DNA of 64,000 nt, taken from contig JARLHA010000005.1 of NCBI GenBank assembly GCA_031292485.1, positions 37,487 through 101,486 on the forward strand. Reading direction: 5' to 3'. Shown here one piece after another: positions 54,747 to 63,860 of this stretch. Position numbers and translations under genes: made by a program. The notes beneath the pieces are model-generated. The model was not told the DNA's origin. It saw nothing but the letters and a program-made list of their open reading frames with translations, and made no database searches. Every line of letters starts with the position of its first letter. Positions within the stretch are counted from its first letter, which is position 1. Source of the stretch: Mucilaginibacter sp. Lineage in GTDB: Bacteria; Bacteroidota; Bacteroidia; Sphingobacteriales; Sphingobacteriaceae.

Positions 54747-56900
54747 ATGAAAAATAAATTTTCCGGGTATTTAATGTTCGGCATTTTAATGCTGGCTGTT
54801 TTTAATTATGCCCACGCCCAATCAAAAACAGATAAAATAACTGAGGATAAGATCAACTCGATTATCAAAAAATTAACGCTCGAAGAAAAGATCTCCCTTT
54901 TGCATGCCAACGGTATCTTTTCTGCCGGAGGTATCAAGCGTTTGGGAATTCCGCACATCATGACCGATGACGGCCCTTTAGGCGTTCGCGAAGATGTTTT
55001 GGAAGGATGGGGATCGGCTAATTTAACTACCGATTCCGCTACATTTTTCCCCAATGGATCGGCCCTGGCCGCTACCTGGAACCCGGATCTTGCTTATCGT
55101 TACGGGCATGATATGGCCGAAGAAGCACGCGTACGTGGTAAAAACGTAATGCTTGCCCCTGCCTTTAACATCTGCCGCACACCGCTTTGCGGGCGTACTT
55201 ACGAATATTACTCCGAAGACCCATTTTTGAACAGCCGTTTGGCGGTACAATCAGTACAGGGCATACAAAGCCAGCATGTAGCTGCCTGTGTAAAACATTA
55301 TGCAGTAAATAACCAGGAGATTGAACGCGGCCGTGTCAGTGTTGATATTGATGAACGTGCACTGCGTGAAATATACCTGCCGGCTTTTAAGGCATCTATA
55401 ACTGAAGGTAAGGCATGGACAATTATGTCGGCATACAACAAATTACGCGGCGTTTATTGCTCGGAAAATAACTACCTGCTGAAAAAGATCTTAAAAGGCG
55501 AATGGGGTTTTAAAGGGATCGTGATCAGCGACTGGGGCGGCACACACAGCACCGTAGCCGCTGCCAATAATGGCCTCGACCTGGAGATGGGCTCCAATCC
55601 CCCATACAATACTTATTATTTTGCCGATAAACTGCTCGACTCGGTAAAAGCCGGTAAAGTAAGTGTTAAGGTTATAGATGAGAAAGTACATCGTATGCTA
55701 TGGGTATTGTATCATACTGATATGAGCGCCAACCTGCCAAAAGGAAGCATCAACACGCCAGCCCACAGCAAAACAGCCTATGATATCGCTGCAGAATCTA
55801 TCGTACTACTAAAAAACGACAAACATTTATTGCCTTTAAATACATCAGTCATCAAAAGCCTGGCTGTTATTGGCGATAACGCTACCCATACCTTCCATTT
55901 AGGTGGTTTTGGCGCAGGCGTTAAAGCTAAATATGAAGTAACTGCCTTAGCCGGTTTGCAAAACCGTTTGGGTAAAACCATCGACATTAAATTTGCACAG
56001 GGCTATTCAGGTGTTTACAAGTTTGGCAATAATACTGAATTTAAGCCAGACCCGGCTTTGATAGCACAAGCCGTTGCCACTGCCAAAAGCACTGATATGG
56101 CCATATTATTTGTTGGCGGTAACCGCGATTATGAAAGTGAAAGCCAGGATCGTAAAGACCTTTCCCTGCCGTTTGCTGAGCAGGCTTTGGTAGATGCCGT
56201 TACTGCCGCCAACCCCAATACCATTGTAGTAGTAGTGGGTGGTGCACCTTATGATATCGGCAAGATCAAAGAAAACAACCATACCATTGTATGGAGCTGG
56301 TACAACGGATCTGAAAACGGCAATGCTTTGGCCGACGTTTTAATTGGCAAAATCAACCCATCGGGCAAAGTGCCGTTTACTTTCCCTGCGACACTTAAAG
56401 ATTCACCGGCACATGCTTTAAATGCCTACCCGGGTGAAAATTTAAAGGTTGATTATAAAGAGGGTATCCTGGTAGGTTACCGCTGGTTTGATACAAAAAA
56501 AATCGACCCGCTTTATTGCTTCGGCTATGGTTTAAGCTATACAGGCTTTAAATATTCAGGCTTTTATACCAATAAAAAAAGCTATAAAGCAACAGACAAT
56601 ATCACGGCTACTTTAAAAGTAAAAAACACCGGTAAATATGCCGGTAAAGAAACCGTACAGCTTTACGTTAGCAAAACGGGATCGGTAGTTGAGCGTGCCG
56701 ATAAAGAGCTTAAAGCCTTTAAAAAGATCAACATAGGCGTTGGCGAAACCGCAACTGTCATATTAAACATCCCTGTAAAGGACCTGGCCTATTACGACGT
56801 TAAAACCAGCAAATGGGTAGTTGAACCAGGTAAATATAAACTGCTTGCGGGTACCTCATCAAGGGATATTGAGCAAAGCGGGACTATTACGGTTGATTAA
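54747..56900 (+). CDS. GH3 beta-glucosidase-like enzyme
   Basis: 717 aa, signal 1-24. Domain 1 (30-320) has KH at 183-184 in AACVKHYAVNN and nucleophile Asp 262 in GIVISDWGG. The second alpha/beta domain (350-560) has GGNRDYESESQDR, with Glu near the acid/base place, and VVGGAPYDI. A C-terminal fibronectin-like domain starts ATLKVKNTGKYAGKETVQLY. Cleaves terminal beta-glucosides or xylosides. It is divergent from the GDSL-2 run and convergent with GH130; a strong hairpin separates it from the latter. Confidence 0.9.
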   Translation: MKNKFSGYLMFGILMLAVFNYAHAQSKTDKITEDKINSIIKKLTLEEKISLLHANGIFSAGGIKRLGIPHIMTDDGPLGVREDVLEGWGSANLTTDSATFFPNGSALAATWNPDLAYRYGHDMAEEARVRGKNVMLAPAFNICRTPLCGRTYEYYSEDPFLNSRLAVQSVQGIQSQHVAACVKHYAVNNQEIERGRVSVDIDERALREIYLPAFKASITEGKAWTIMSAYNKLRGVYCSENNYLLKKILKGEWGFKGIVISDWGGTHSTVAAANNGLDLEMGSNPPYNTYYFADKLLDSVKAGKVSVKVIDEKVHRMLWVLYHTDMSANLPKGSINTPAHSKTAYDIAAESIVLLKNDKHLLPLNTSVIKSLAVIGDNATHTFHLGGFGAGVKAKYEVTALAGLQNRLGKTIDIKFAQGYSGVYKFGNNTEFKPDPALIAQAVATAKSTDMAILFVGGNRDYESESQDRKDLSLPFAEQALVDAVTAANPNTIVVVVGGAPYDIGKIKENNHTIVWSWYNGSENGNALADVLIGKINPSGKVPFTFPATLKDSPAHALNAYPGENLKVDYKEGILVGYRWFDTKKIDPLYCFGYGLSYTGFKYSGFYTNKKSYKATDNITATLKVKNTGKYAGKETVQLYVSKTGSVVERADKELKAFKKINIGVGETATVILNIPVKDLAYYDVKTSKWVVEPGKYKLLAGTSSRDIEQSGTITVD

Positions 56901-56910
56901 TTCGTTAATG

Positions 56911-57034
56911 TGCAGATATGCAAATGTGCGGATGTGCAGATGATTTTTTGATGTAAGGACAATAATCACCTTTGGACTTATCCAAAGGTGATCATTCCCC
57001 ATCTGCACATCTGAAATCCGCACATTTGCACATC
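56911..57034. terminator. Bidirectional terminator hairpin inside a larger inverted repeat
   Basis: The core ATCACCTTTGGA-CTTA-TCCAAAGGTGAT (56965-56992) is a perfect 12-bp stem. It is flanked by imperfect arms of GTGCAGATnTGCAAATGTGCGGAT and its inverse, 56911-56942 against 56999-57034. It lies between the convergent GH3 and GH130 genes, so it can end both transcripts. Confidence 0.6.
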
Positions 57035-58035
57035 TACTTATTTTTCAAAAGTTCCTCAATCAACCCCGATAAACTAACCGATGCACAGGCTATCAGTTCA
57101 TCCGCTGCGCCGTAATAAATGTAGAGGGTGTCGCCTTGTAAAATAGTGCCTGTCGGGAAGCAAACGTCATCCACGTCTCCTTTCAACTCATAGTCCAGTT
57201 CGGGTTTAAAGAGTGGGTAAGGTAGGCGGGCTATCTCTTTAAAAGGTTCATCAATATCCATTAAAGCCGCACAGCACGAATATTCATATCCTTTTATGGC
57301 ATCTTTAACGCCATGGTAAATGATCAGCCAACCGTGTTCCGTTTCAATTGGCGGACAGCCGCTGCCTACATAACTTACTTCGTGAGGGTATTTGGGGCAA
57401 AGAAAAATATGCTCGTCAAAATGCTTGAAATAGTTTTCCCAAAACTCCTGGGTAAGTTCGGCCAGCTCATTAACAGCGGTGAGCTGAATATCAGGTTTTA
57501 TCCGGTGCAAAAAGGTTAATTTCCCCTTAATTCTCCTTGGGAAGAAAACCAGGTCCTTATCTGCTAAAATATGGGCGCCCCGGTTGTAGCGCAGGTATTT
57601 TTCATTTAAATCGCATTGCACTTTGGTAAAACGGTCAAAATCATCATAAGCTATTTTGGGTGCGATGATTCCTTGTTTGGTAAAAGTTTTCAGGTCTGTT
57701 GAAGTTGCCAGTGCGCCAAGCGCGTTGTCGCCATCAAAAGCCACATAAGTAAGATAAAAGGTATCGTCAATTTTAACTATCCTGGGATCTTCCATCCCAT
57801 GTGATTCATAGTCAAACTCAGGCGTTAAAAAAGGCTTGTCCCAACGGTTTTTAACCGATAAAGGCCCATCCAACTCACAATAACCTATTGTGGAGTAATT
57901 GCGCTTATGCACCGCCCGGTAAAACATATAAATGGTATCACCCTGCTTTATTACTGCCGGGTTTAGCACGCTTTCATCCTCAAATTCAAAATCAGCTTGT
58001 CGTAGCAATACGCCTTCTTTTTTTACAGTAATCAT
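57034..58035 (-). CDS. GH130 beta-mannoside phosphorylase
   Basis: 333 aa from ATG 58035 (a TTG at 58041 overlaps the upstream stop and is less likely). Five-bladed propeller with the GH130 signature ESHGMEDPRIVKIDDTFYLTY holding the catalytic Asp, plus HEVSYVGSGCPPIETEHGW for phosphate and sugar contact. No signal peptide, so cytoplasmic. Family members cut beta-1,4-mannosides or mannosyl-GlcNAc with phosphate to give alpha-mannose 1-phosphate. It follows the phosphomannomutase gene by 2 bp, which should use that product. Confidence 0.88.
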   Translation of the reverse strand: MITVKKEGVLLRQADFEFEDESVLNPAVIKQGDTIYMFYRAVHKRNYSTIGYCELDGPLSVKNRWDKPFLTPEFDYESHGMEDPRIVKIDDTFYLTYVAFDGDNALGALATSTDLKTFTKQGIIAPKIAYDDFDRFTKVQCDLNEKYLRYNRGAHILADKDLVFFPRRIKGKLTFLHRIKPDIQLTAVNELAELTQEFWENYFKHFDEHIFLCPKYPHEVSYVGSGCPPIETEHGWLIIYHGVKDAIKGYEYSCCAALMDIDEPFKEIARLPYPLFKPELDYELKGDVDDVCFPTGTILQGDTLYIYYGAADELIACASVSLSGLIEELLKNK

Positions 58036-58037
58036 GC

Positions 58038-58805
58038 TCAAAAGCCTTTCTTAAATTTGCCATTATCCAGGCATCCAATTATGCCTTCGATAATTTTTTT
58101 TGTTTCATCTGCTCCGCTGGTGCATACTGAAAATACCCCTGCTTGCTTTGCCGGGTAATCGTTACCGCCCGGAAATATCGCATCGCCAATAAAAAGCATT
58201 TCGCTGATCTTTATGTCCAAAACGTCCCGCAACTTATGGATGCCATATTTTTTGTCGATGCCATGTTTGGTTATATCGATAGAAGTTGCGCCGCCAAGGT
58301 TTACCGCAAATTCAGGGATCATTTTATCCAGCAGCGTTTTTATTTTTTCTCGCTTTTTAAAATCAGGATCCCATTTTTCCTTTTCATCCAGCGGCGCGTG
58401 CTGCCCCAGCGCCGAATAAGTTATCTGGCTGCCACGGTCCTCAATAGCTTCGCCCCAGGTTTTTTTGGCTTTAAAGCCCGAATCGTCAACTGCTTGATTT
58501 AACGAGGTGATGATCTTTACTTTTTGTTTGTCCGTAAAGTTCTCGGCATAAAGCAATTTCCAGCCCGATTGATACTGATAGAACTTTGTTCCGCAGGTAG
58601 GTAAAATAGACAAGCCCCGCAGTATCTTTCCCTTAGGCAAATGTGCGAGTACCTGTTTGTCAAATTGCGGCCAATCTCCGCCGGATATAACAGCAACTTT
58701 CGCTACCTTCAACAAGGCGGTCAGCCTTACCGACATTTCCTCATCAATGGCAGCTTTGCTTTCAGCAAGCGTTCCGTCAAGGTCAAATACAATTAGTTTC
58801 TTCAC
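58038..58805 (-). CDS. HAD-type phosphomannomutase-like protein
   Basis: 255 aa. HAD core FDLDGTLAES (Asp 8, Asp 10), ISGGDWPQF (motif II), a cap with FKAKKTWGEAIEDRGSQITY, and GGATSIDITKHGIDKKYGI plus GDAIFPGGNDYPAKQAG (motif IV). These are the hallmarks of eukaryotic-type PMM proteins, which interconvert mannose 1- and 6-phosphate, and the cap motif GGATSIDITK contacts the sugar. It is tightly coupled to GH130. A simple sugar-phosphate phosphatase is possible but less likely. Confidence 0.82.
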   Translation of the reverse strand: MKKLIVFDLDGTLAESKAAIDEEMSVRLTALLKVAKVAVISGGDWPQFDKQVLAHLPKGKILRGLSILPTCGTKFYQYQSGWKLLYAENFTDKQKVKIITSLNQAVDDSGFKAKKTWGEAIEDRGSQITYSALGQHAPLDEKEKWDPDFKKREKIKTLLDKMIPEFAVNLGGATSIDITKHGIDKKYGIHKLRDVLDIKISEMLFIGDAIFPGGNDYPAKQAGVFSVCTSGADETKKIIEGIIGCLDNGKFKKGF

Positions 58806-58941
58806 TGTTGGTTCACTGGTTTAATAGTTCATTGGTTCATTAGCGGGAATTTTTGAAGCCAGTTTTCGGGCTAAAGCACTGTTCGTTCGTTTTTTTCCTA
58901 AACAGTTTACAAACAAACGGACGGTTTCATTCTGCCGATCC

Positions 58942-59946
58942 TTAACCTTCCGGTAAGGCAACTTCCAGCAAAACCACTTTCCCCTTTGGCACAAAAGGGC
59001 ATGAACCAACCGATGCCGGGAGCAGCATTACCTCGCCTTTTTTAAACGGGTACAATTCATCTTTGTATTCAATTTCCCCCTGGCCTTCAATGTTTACCAG
59101 TATGCGGCAGGTGGCCAGTTTCCCTACCATAAAAGGCAATTCGCTGGTTAGCCGCCAAACTTTAAAATGCTCATCCTTCAATAACCTTTCGCAAAGCGCA
59201 TGGGCTTTATCTATTCCTTCGTCAATTTTTATGGGTGGCGATGGTTTTATGTCAATTTTACCAAAATCAATACAGGCAATTGCTTCTTCTACTTGTAAGT
59301 TGCGTGGTTTGCCGGTTTTTTCGTCTATCCTGTCCCAATCGTACAGGCGATAGGTAACATCACTGTTTTCCTGTACTTCAAATACCAATACATCGTTAAG
59401 GGTGTGTACCGTGCCTGCTTCTATCAAAACAGCTTCACCAATATTGGGTTTAAAGCTGGCCAGGTCGTCGCCAACCGTATGAGCATCCAGGTCCGTTCTC
59501 ATCTTTTCTACGGTGGTCCCTGGTTTTAACCCTGCATAAATAAGGGCATCCTTACCGGTTTGCAGCACAACCCAGGCTTCTGTTTTGCCATTTTCGCTTT
59601 TGGGAATATATTTTTTAAGCCGATCAGCCGGGTGTACCTGTACCGATAACACCTGTTGGCAATCCAAAAATTTCAACAGCAGCGGAAATCGTTTAAACTT
59701 GTCAGCAAGCGGACCGAGGAGTTCGATATGCGACTTTTCTATTAGCTGGCTGATGGTTTTTCCTTGCAGCCTCCCGTTGATCACCTTACTGGGGTGATCA
59801 TCACGGTCGCTTAAGATCCAAGCTTCGCCTATAGGGTCACTCGTTGGTAACGGTTTCGATAATAAATCAGACAATCTTCTGCCGCCCCAAATCCGGTACT
59901 GGTAAATAGGGTCGAATTTTAAGGGATAAAGTGCTGTTGGTGCCAT
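58942..59946 (-). CDS. manA: Mannose-6-phosphate isomerase, class I
   Basis: 334 aa. Cupin fold with metal ligands in LSVQVHPAD (Gln, His), KTEAWVV (Glu) and IEAGTVHTLND (His). Converts mannose 6-phosphate to fructose 6-phosphate with zinc. The short form is usual in Bacteroidota. It stands just upstream of the phosphomannomutase gene on the same strand (136-bp gap). It completes the step from mannose 1-phosphate to glycolysis. Confidence 0.92.
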   Translation of the reverse strand: MAPTALYPLKFDPIYQYRIWGGRRLSDLLSKPLPTSDPIGEAWILSDRDDHPSKVINGRLQGKTISQLIEKSHIELLGPLADKFKRFPLLLKFLDCQQVLSVQVHPADRLKKYIPKSENGKTEAWVVLQTGKDALIYAGLKPGTTVEKMRTDLDAHTVGDDLASFKPNIGEAVLIEAGTVHTLNDVLVFEVQENSDVTYRLYDWDRIDEKTGKPRNLQVEEAIACIDFGKIDIKPSPPIKIDEGIDKAHALCERLLKDEHFKVWRLTSELPFMVGKLATCRILVNIEGQGEIEYKDELYPFKKGEVMLLPASVGSCPFVPKGKVVLLEVALPEG

Positions 59947-60048
59947 TCAGGCTATTAACAACCGGCCATGCCTTAATGTTTGTAACAAGGTTGAAGTTTA
60001 GAATATCTGTTTAGTAAATTATTTTTCAGACAAGCATACAGGTTTTGT

Positions 60049-60056
60049 TATATTTG
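60049..60056 (+). promoter_or_regulatory. Promoter core of the toxin-antitoxin pair
   Basis: TATATTTG, exact TAnnTTTG, 16 bp before the antitoxin start codon. The short leader leaves little room for other control elements. Confidence 0.5.
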
Positions 60057-60072
60057 TATAAAGCTACACGTA

Positions 60073-60276
60073 ATGTCAAACGTTTCACTCTATACACAGA
60101 TATCCTCACTACCTTCCGATCTCAAGAAGGAAGTATCTGATTTTGTAGCTTTTCTAAAGAACAAATCAAAAAGCGAAAAAAAAATCAAAGAGCGCACTTT
60201 TGGTTACTCAAAGGATTTCTTTAAGGTGGCCGATGATTTTGATGAACCTTTGGAGGACTTCAACGAATATATGTGA
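60073..60276 (+). CDS. DUF2281-type antitoxin
   Basis: 67 aa. The start YTQISSLPSDLKKEVSDFVAFL is the DUF2281 pattern: a short helix, then LPSDLKKEV. The acidic C-terminal half (VADDFDEPLEDFNEYM) matches the toxin-binding tail of such antitoxins. Its stop overlaps the toxin ATG as TGATG, the usual coupling of type II pairs. It should bind and silence the PIN toxin and repress the promoter. Confidence 0.85.
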   Translation: MSNVSLYTQISSLPSDLKKEVSDFVAFLKNKSKSEKKIKERTFGYSKDFFKVADDFDEPLEDFNEYM

Positions 60277-60659
60277 TGAACATTTTATTGGATACACATA
60301 TATTTATCTGGTTTATAAACGGCGATAAATCCTTATCTGAAAAAATGATAGCTAAAATTAAAAATGTTGAAAATCAATGTTTTTTTAGCATTGCCAGTAT
60401 ATGGGAAATTGCCATCAAAATGAAGTTAAACAAACTTCAACTAAAATCAGATTTCAACGAGATTACTAAAATTTGTATTGAAAATGATATCGAAATACTA
60501 CCAATTACATTCGACCATATTCAGGAACTAAATAAATTGGATCTTTTTCATAATGACCCTTTTGATAGACTAATTATTGCCCAGGGAATATCTGAAAAGT
60601 TAACAGTGCTCACAAAGGACGAAAACTTCAAGTTATACAAAGTAAAGCTTATCTTCTAG
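60276..60659 (+). CDS. PIN-domain toxin, VapC-like
   Basis: 127 aa from ATG 60276 (a GTG 3 bp upstream is in the antitoxin overlap). PIN catalytic acids: Asp 6 (LLDTHIFIW), Glu 44 (SIWEIAIK), Asp 94 and Asp 97 (HNDPFDRLIIAQ) and Asp 115 (TKDENF). PIN toxins are Mg-dependent RNases that often cut tRNA or rRNA. All acidic residues are present, so it should be active. It is AT-rich compared with the neighbouring genes, which suggests gain by transfer. Confidence 0.88.
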   Translation: MNILLDTHIFIWFINGDKSLSEKMIAKIKNVENQCFFSIASIWEIAIKMKLNKLQLKSDFNEITKICIENDIEILPITFDHIQELNKLDLFHNDPFDRLIIAQGISEKLTVLTKDENFKLYKVKLIF

Positions 60660-60684
60660 CATTATAGCCTGCGGAGCATTCAGA

Positions 60685-61713
60685 TCAAATAAACACCTTC
60701 TCCATCTCCGGCGTATACTCACCCCGGCGGGCAGCGTTATCCAAACTGGCGCGATGGTAAAGCATTTTTTGGGCTGCTACTACATTTTCATCCATGCCTT
60801 TCCAAATTTCCAGAGCAGGTTGTTGTATGGCCCTGGCGAAGGAGAAAGTGAGCGCCCAGGGCAGTTTACCCTTAAACTTTACATGCATGGCATTAAGATG
60901 AGCGGTTGCCAGCTCCGCCGATTGTCCGCCTGATAAAAAAGCAATCCCTGGTACCATTGCAGGCACCGATTGCAAAAGACAATTTACCGTAGCCTCGGCC
61001 ACCTTGTCTATACTTGCCGGCTTGGCGTTACTTAAACCCGGCAATACCATATTGGGCTTCAGGATCACCCATTTTAAATTAACATTTTGCGAATACAGCT
61101 GCTCAAACAAAACATGCTGCACCCTGGAAGTTACATCAAAGCATTTTTTTAAATCGTGTGCGCCATCCATCAGTACTTCGGGCTCCACTATGGGCACTAT
61201 ACCGGCTTCCTGGCACATGGCCGCATAACGGGCAAGGGCGTGCATATTAGCTTCAATTGCGCCTTTGCTTGGCAGCACCGGGCTGATGGAAATTACCGCA
61301 CGCCATTTGGCAAAGCGAAGCCCCAATCCGTAATATTTGGCTAAGCGCTCCTTTAATCCATCTAACCCAAGGGTTATTTTTTCGCCGGGGAAACCAGCAA
61401 GTTCGGTAGTGCCTTCATCCACTTTAATACCCGCAACTATGCCTGCTTTTTTCAGGACATCAATAAATAACATTCCGTCTTTAGTCGCCTGGTGAATGGT
61501 TTCATCAAACAAAATAGCGCCGCTGATGCATTTACCTAATCCTGGTGTGGTAACAATCATTTCGCGGTAAGCCCGCCGGTATTCAATCGTTTGGGGAATG
61601 CCCGCTTCTTCAAAGCGCTTGTTGCAGGTACCTGTGCTTTCGTCCATGGCTAATATGCCCTTATCGCCTGCTAATAACAACTTGATGGTGTGGCTGAGTT
61701 CTTTTGTCTTCAT
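60685..61713 (-). CDS. Class I fructose-bisphosphate aldolase
   Basis: 342 aa. The phrase KGILAMDESTGTCNKRF near 18-34 is the class I signature, and the Schiff-base Lys lies in KWVILKPNMVLPG (about 220). C-terminal Tyr is missing: it ends GEYTPEMEKVFI, so it is of the short bacterial class I type. Splits fructose 1,6-bisphosphate. It stands near the mannose genes but on its own transcript; a general glycolytic role is as likely as a locus role. Confidence 0.9.
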   Translation of the reverse strand: MKTKELSHTIKLLLAGDKGILAMDESTGTCNKRFEEAGIPQTIEYRRAYREMIVTTPGLGKCISGAILFDETIHQATKDGMLFIDVLKKAGIVAGIKVDEGTTELAGFPGEKITLGLDGLKERLAKYYGLGLRFAKWRAVISISPVLPSKGAIEANMHALARYAAMCQEAGIVPIVEPEVLMDGAHDLKKCFDVTSRVQHVLFEQLYSQNVNLKWVILKPNMVLPGLSNAKPASIDKVAEATVNCLLQSVPAMVPGIAFLSGGQSAELATAHLNAMHVKFKGKLPWALTFSFARAIQQPALEIWKGMDENVVAAQKMLYHRASLDNAARRGEYTPEMEKVFI

Positions 61714-61861
61714 AAATAACGATGCTTCCTTTTAGGGGACTGCGAATGCATCAGGCCCGTTTTATATTAAACAGATTTACGAGGAACAAGTTTACTCAAT
61801 AATTATTTATTTAAGGTTGATTTTTAGCACAACGTCGAAGCTCCGCCAACAGCCCCATGCA

Positions 61862-61893
61862 CCAATGACCCAATGACCCAATGACCTAATGAC
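61862..61893. repeat. 9-bp tandem repeats
   Basis: CCAATGACC is repeated three times, with a fourth copy changed to CTAATGAC. It lies 5 bp past the GMC gene stop in a 184-bp spacer and looks like a slippage product. Confidence 0.55.
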
Positions 61894-61897
61894 AAAC

Positions 61898-63595
61898 CTA
61901 AAGCGTACCTTTCTTCATCTCATCCACAGCAAAATTGGCAGCCCTTGCGGTTAAAGCCATGTAAAGTATCGATGGGCTTTGATTGCCCGTACTGGTCATG
62001 CAGGCGCCATCGGTAACGAATACGTTTTTACAATGGTGCAGCTGGTTATGCTCATTTAACAAAGATGTTGCCGGATCTTTACCCATCCGGCATCCGCCCA
62101 TTTCGTGGATATCAAGGCCCGGCGCCTGCTTATTTTCGCTGGTTTCGATGTTTTTGCAACCGGCTTTCTCCAGCATTTCGCGGCTTTGCTTTAAAAAGTC
62201 CTGTATCATGCGCTCATCATTATCATCATACTCCACCGAGGTAATAAGCAATGGGATGCCCCACTGGTCCTTTTGATCTTTGCTAAGACGTACATGATTA
62301 CTTGCTTTGGGCACCGTTTCGCCCTGCATGTACATGTACAGGCGCCAGTTGCCGGGCTCGGTTAAAGCGTCTTTGTATTCGCCGCCGATCTCGTTGCCTG
62401 GTACCGTATCCGGATGGTTAGGCCTGTATGCGCCCATAAATGTAGTGAACCCACCAAAATAATCTTTTTCGTGCTGGTGCAGGTTGGTATAATTGGCCAG
62501 GATGAGCTCCGTTGGATTTCGCCCGAAATAGTAGCTATCGGCAAAGCCATCCACCGTAGCGGTGATAGATGCCCGGTAGTTCTGAAAGGCTACATACTTA
62601 CCCAGCAAACCGTTATCATTACCCAAACCATTGGGGAAACGATTTGAAGTAGAGTTGAGCAGCACCAGATTGGTATTGAGCGCCGAGGCATTTACAAAAA
62701 CGATCTTCGCCGAAAACTCAGTTACTTCTTTGGTATTGGCATCAATCACCCTTACGCCGCTCGCTTTGCCTTTTTGCTCATCATAAATGATAGAATGCAC
62801 CACCGAAAATGGCCTTATGGTAAGGTTACCCGTACGCTTTGCCCAGGGCAGGGTGGAGCTGTTCGAACTAAAATAACCGCCGAAAGGGCAACCACGCATA
62901 CATTCGTTGCGGGCATGGCATTTGGCGCGGCCCTGGTTAAGGTGGATCTGGTTGGGCTGCGTTAAGTGCGCCCAGCGTGCATGTACCAGGTGGCGGTCGG
63001 GGTAATTTTGTTTGATGCTCCGGCTCAAATGCGATTGCACCACATTCATATCAAAAGGCGGCAAAAACTCGCCATCGGGCATGGCTTCGATACCATCTTT
63101 ATTGCCGCATACGCCGATAAATTTCTCTACATGCGAATACCATGGCGCTACATCCTTATAACCGATGGGCCATTCGATACCATAGCCATATTTGGCCGGG
63201 TTGGTAAACTCAAATTCACTCCAGCGCTGGCAGGCACGCCCCCAGGTGAGCGATTTACCACCCACCTGGTAACCGCGGATCCACTCAAATGGCTTTTCCT
63301 GTATATAGGGGTGATCTTTATCTTTTATAAAAAAGTGTGCGCATTCCTCGCCCAAACCCGCCGCTTTGCTGATGTAGGGGTTTTCTTTCAGGTACTCCAG
63401 CGTCATCTGTCCGCGGTGTTTAAACTCCCAGGGATCCATGGTAGCAGTGGGGTAATCTTTAATATGCTCCACATCCCTGCCGCGCTCCAGTACAAGGGTT
63501 TTTAAGCCCAGTTCGCAAAGTTCCTTGGCGGCCCATCCACCGCTGATACCCGAGCCGATCACGATGGCATCGTATGTAGTTTGTTCTGTTGGCAT
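61898..63595 (-). CDS. GMC-family oxidoreductase
   Basis: 565 aa. FAD-binding GSGISGGWAAKEL (14-26), GGKSLTWGRACQRW as the FAD-contact motif, a middle region with CHARNECMRGCPFGGYFS (four Cys, possible Fe-S or structural cluster), and the C-terminal HEMGGCRMG and STGNQSPS. It resembles the large subunit of gluconate/3-keto-sugar dehydrogenases that pair with a small subunit, but no small subunit gene is visible next to it. No Sec signal is seen. Oxidises a sugar or polyol; the substrate is unknown. Confidence 0.85.
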   Translation of the reverse strand: MPTEQTTYDAIVIGSGISGGWAAKELCELGLKTLVLERGRDVEHIKDYPTATMDPWEFKHRGQMTLEYLKENPYISKAAGLGEECAHFFIKDKDHPYIQEKPFEWIRGYQVGGKSLTWGRACQRWSEFEFTNPAKYGYGIEWPIGYKDVAPWYSHVEKFIGVCGNKDGIEAMPDGEFLPPFDMNVVQSHLSRSIKQNYPDRHLVHARWAHLTQPNQIHLNQGRAKCHARNECMRGCPFGGYFSSNSSTLPWAKRTGNLTIRPFSVVHSIIYDEQKGKASGVRVIDANTKEVTEFSAKIVFVNASALNTNLVLLNSTSNRFPNGLGNDNGLLGKYVAFQNYRASITATVDGFADSYYFGRNPTELILANYTNLHQHEKDYFGGFTTFMGAYRPNHPDTVPGNEIGGEYKDALTEPGNWRLYMYMQGETVPKASNHVRLSKDQKDQWGIPLLITSVEYDDNDERMIQDFLKQSREMLEKAGCKNIETSENKQAPGLDIHEMGGCRMGKDPATSLLNEHNQLHHCKNVFVTDGACMTSTGNQSPSILYMALTARAANFAVDEMKKGTL

Positions 63596-63846
63596 GTAGT
63601 TTAATTGGTGGGGTAAAGGTAGTTTTTTTGGTTGAATTGGCTGAATTGGTTGATTGGGTTGATTTGGTTGGATTAAGTTCAGGGAAGTCTTTTAAATATT
63701 CAAAGCTTAAGTTAACCTATGCTGATGGAAAATTAATACGCTATTCATGAGGCTGTCTCAAAAGTGAAATAAAGAAGGGTTATACAAAATTATATTTTGC
63801 GCTATAAAAACTCTGCGCCTCTCTGTGTCTTCTTCGCGCCCTCCGT
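63596..63846. other. Non-coding region with tandem repeats and IS-like end
   Basis: Between the GMC start and the intron: a TTGATTGG-type tandem array (63632-63674), then AT-rich DNA, then GAGGCTGTCTCAAAAGTG (63749-63766), the kind of sequence found at insertion sequence ends of several families. After it, CTCTGCGCCTCTCTGTG text of a well-known intergenic type. No gene found. Confidence 0.4.
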
Positions 63847-63860
63847 GGTGAAATTTCACC
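63847..63860. repeat. Perfect palindrome at intron 3' junction
   Basis: GGTGAAATTTCACC, 14-bp palindrome directly beside the intron 3' end, the likely 3' exon border region. It could form a hairpin; it may be part of the target site. Confidence 0.5.

Noticed and set aside
58821..59009. 62-codon minus-strand frame after manA
   Set aside because: It overlaps the manA end in another frame and encodes no recognisable protein.
61862..61893. Short tandem array as a functional element
   Set aside because: A few 9-bp copies directly after a stop codon look like replication slippage; listed as a repeat only.
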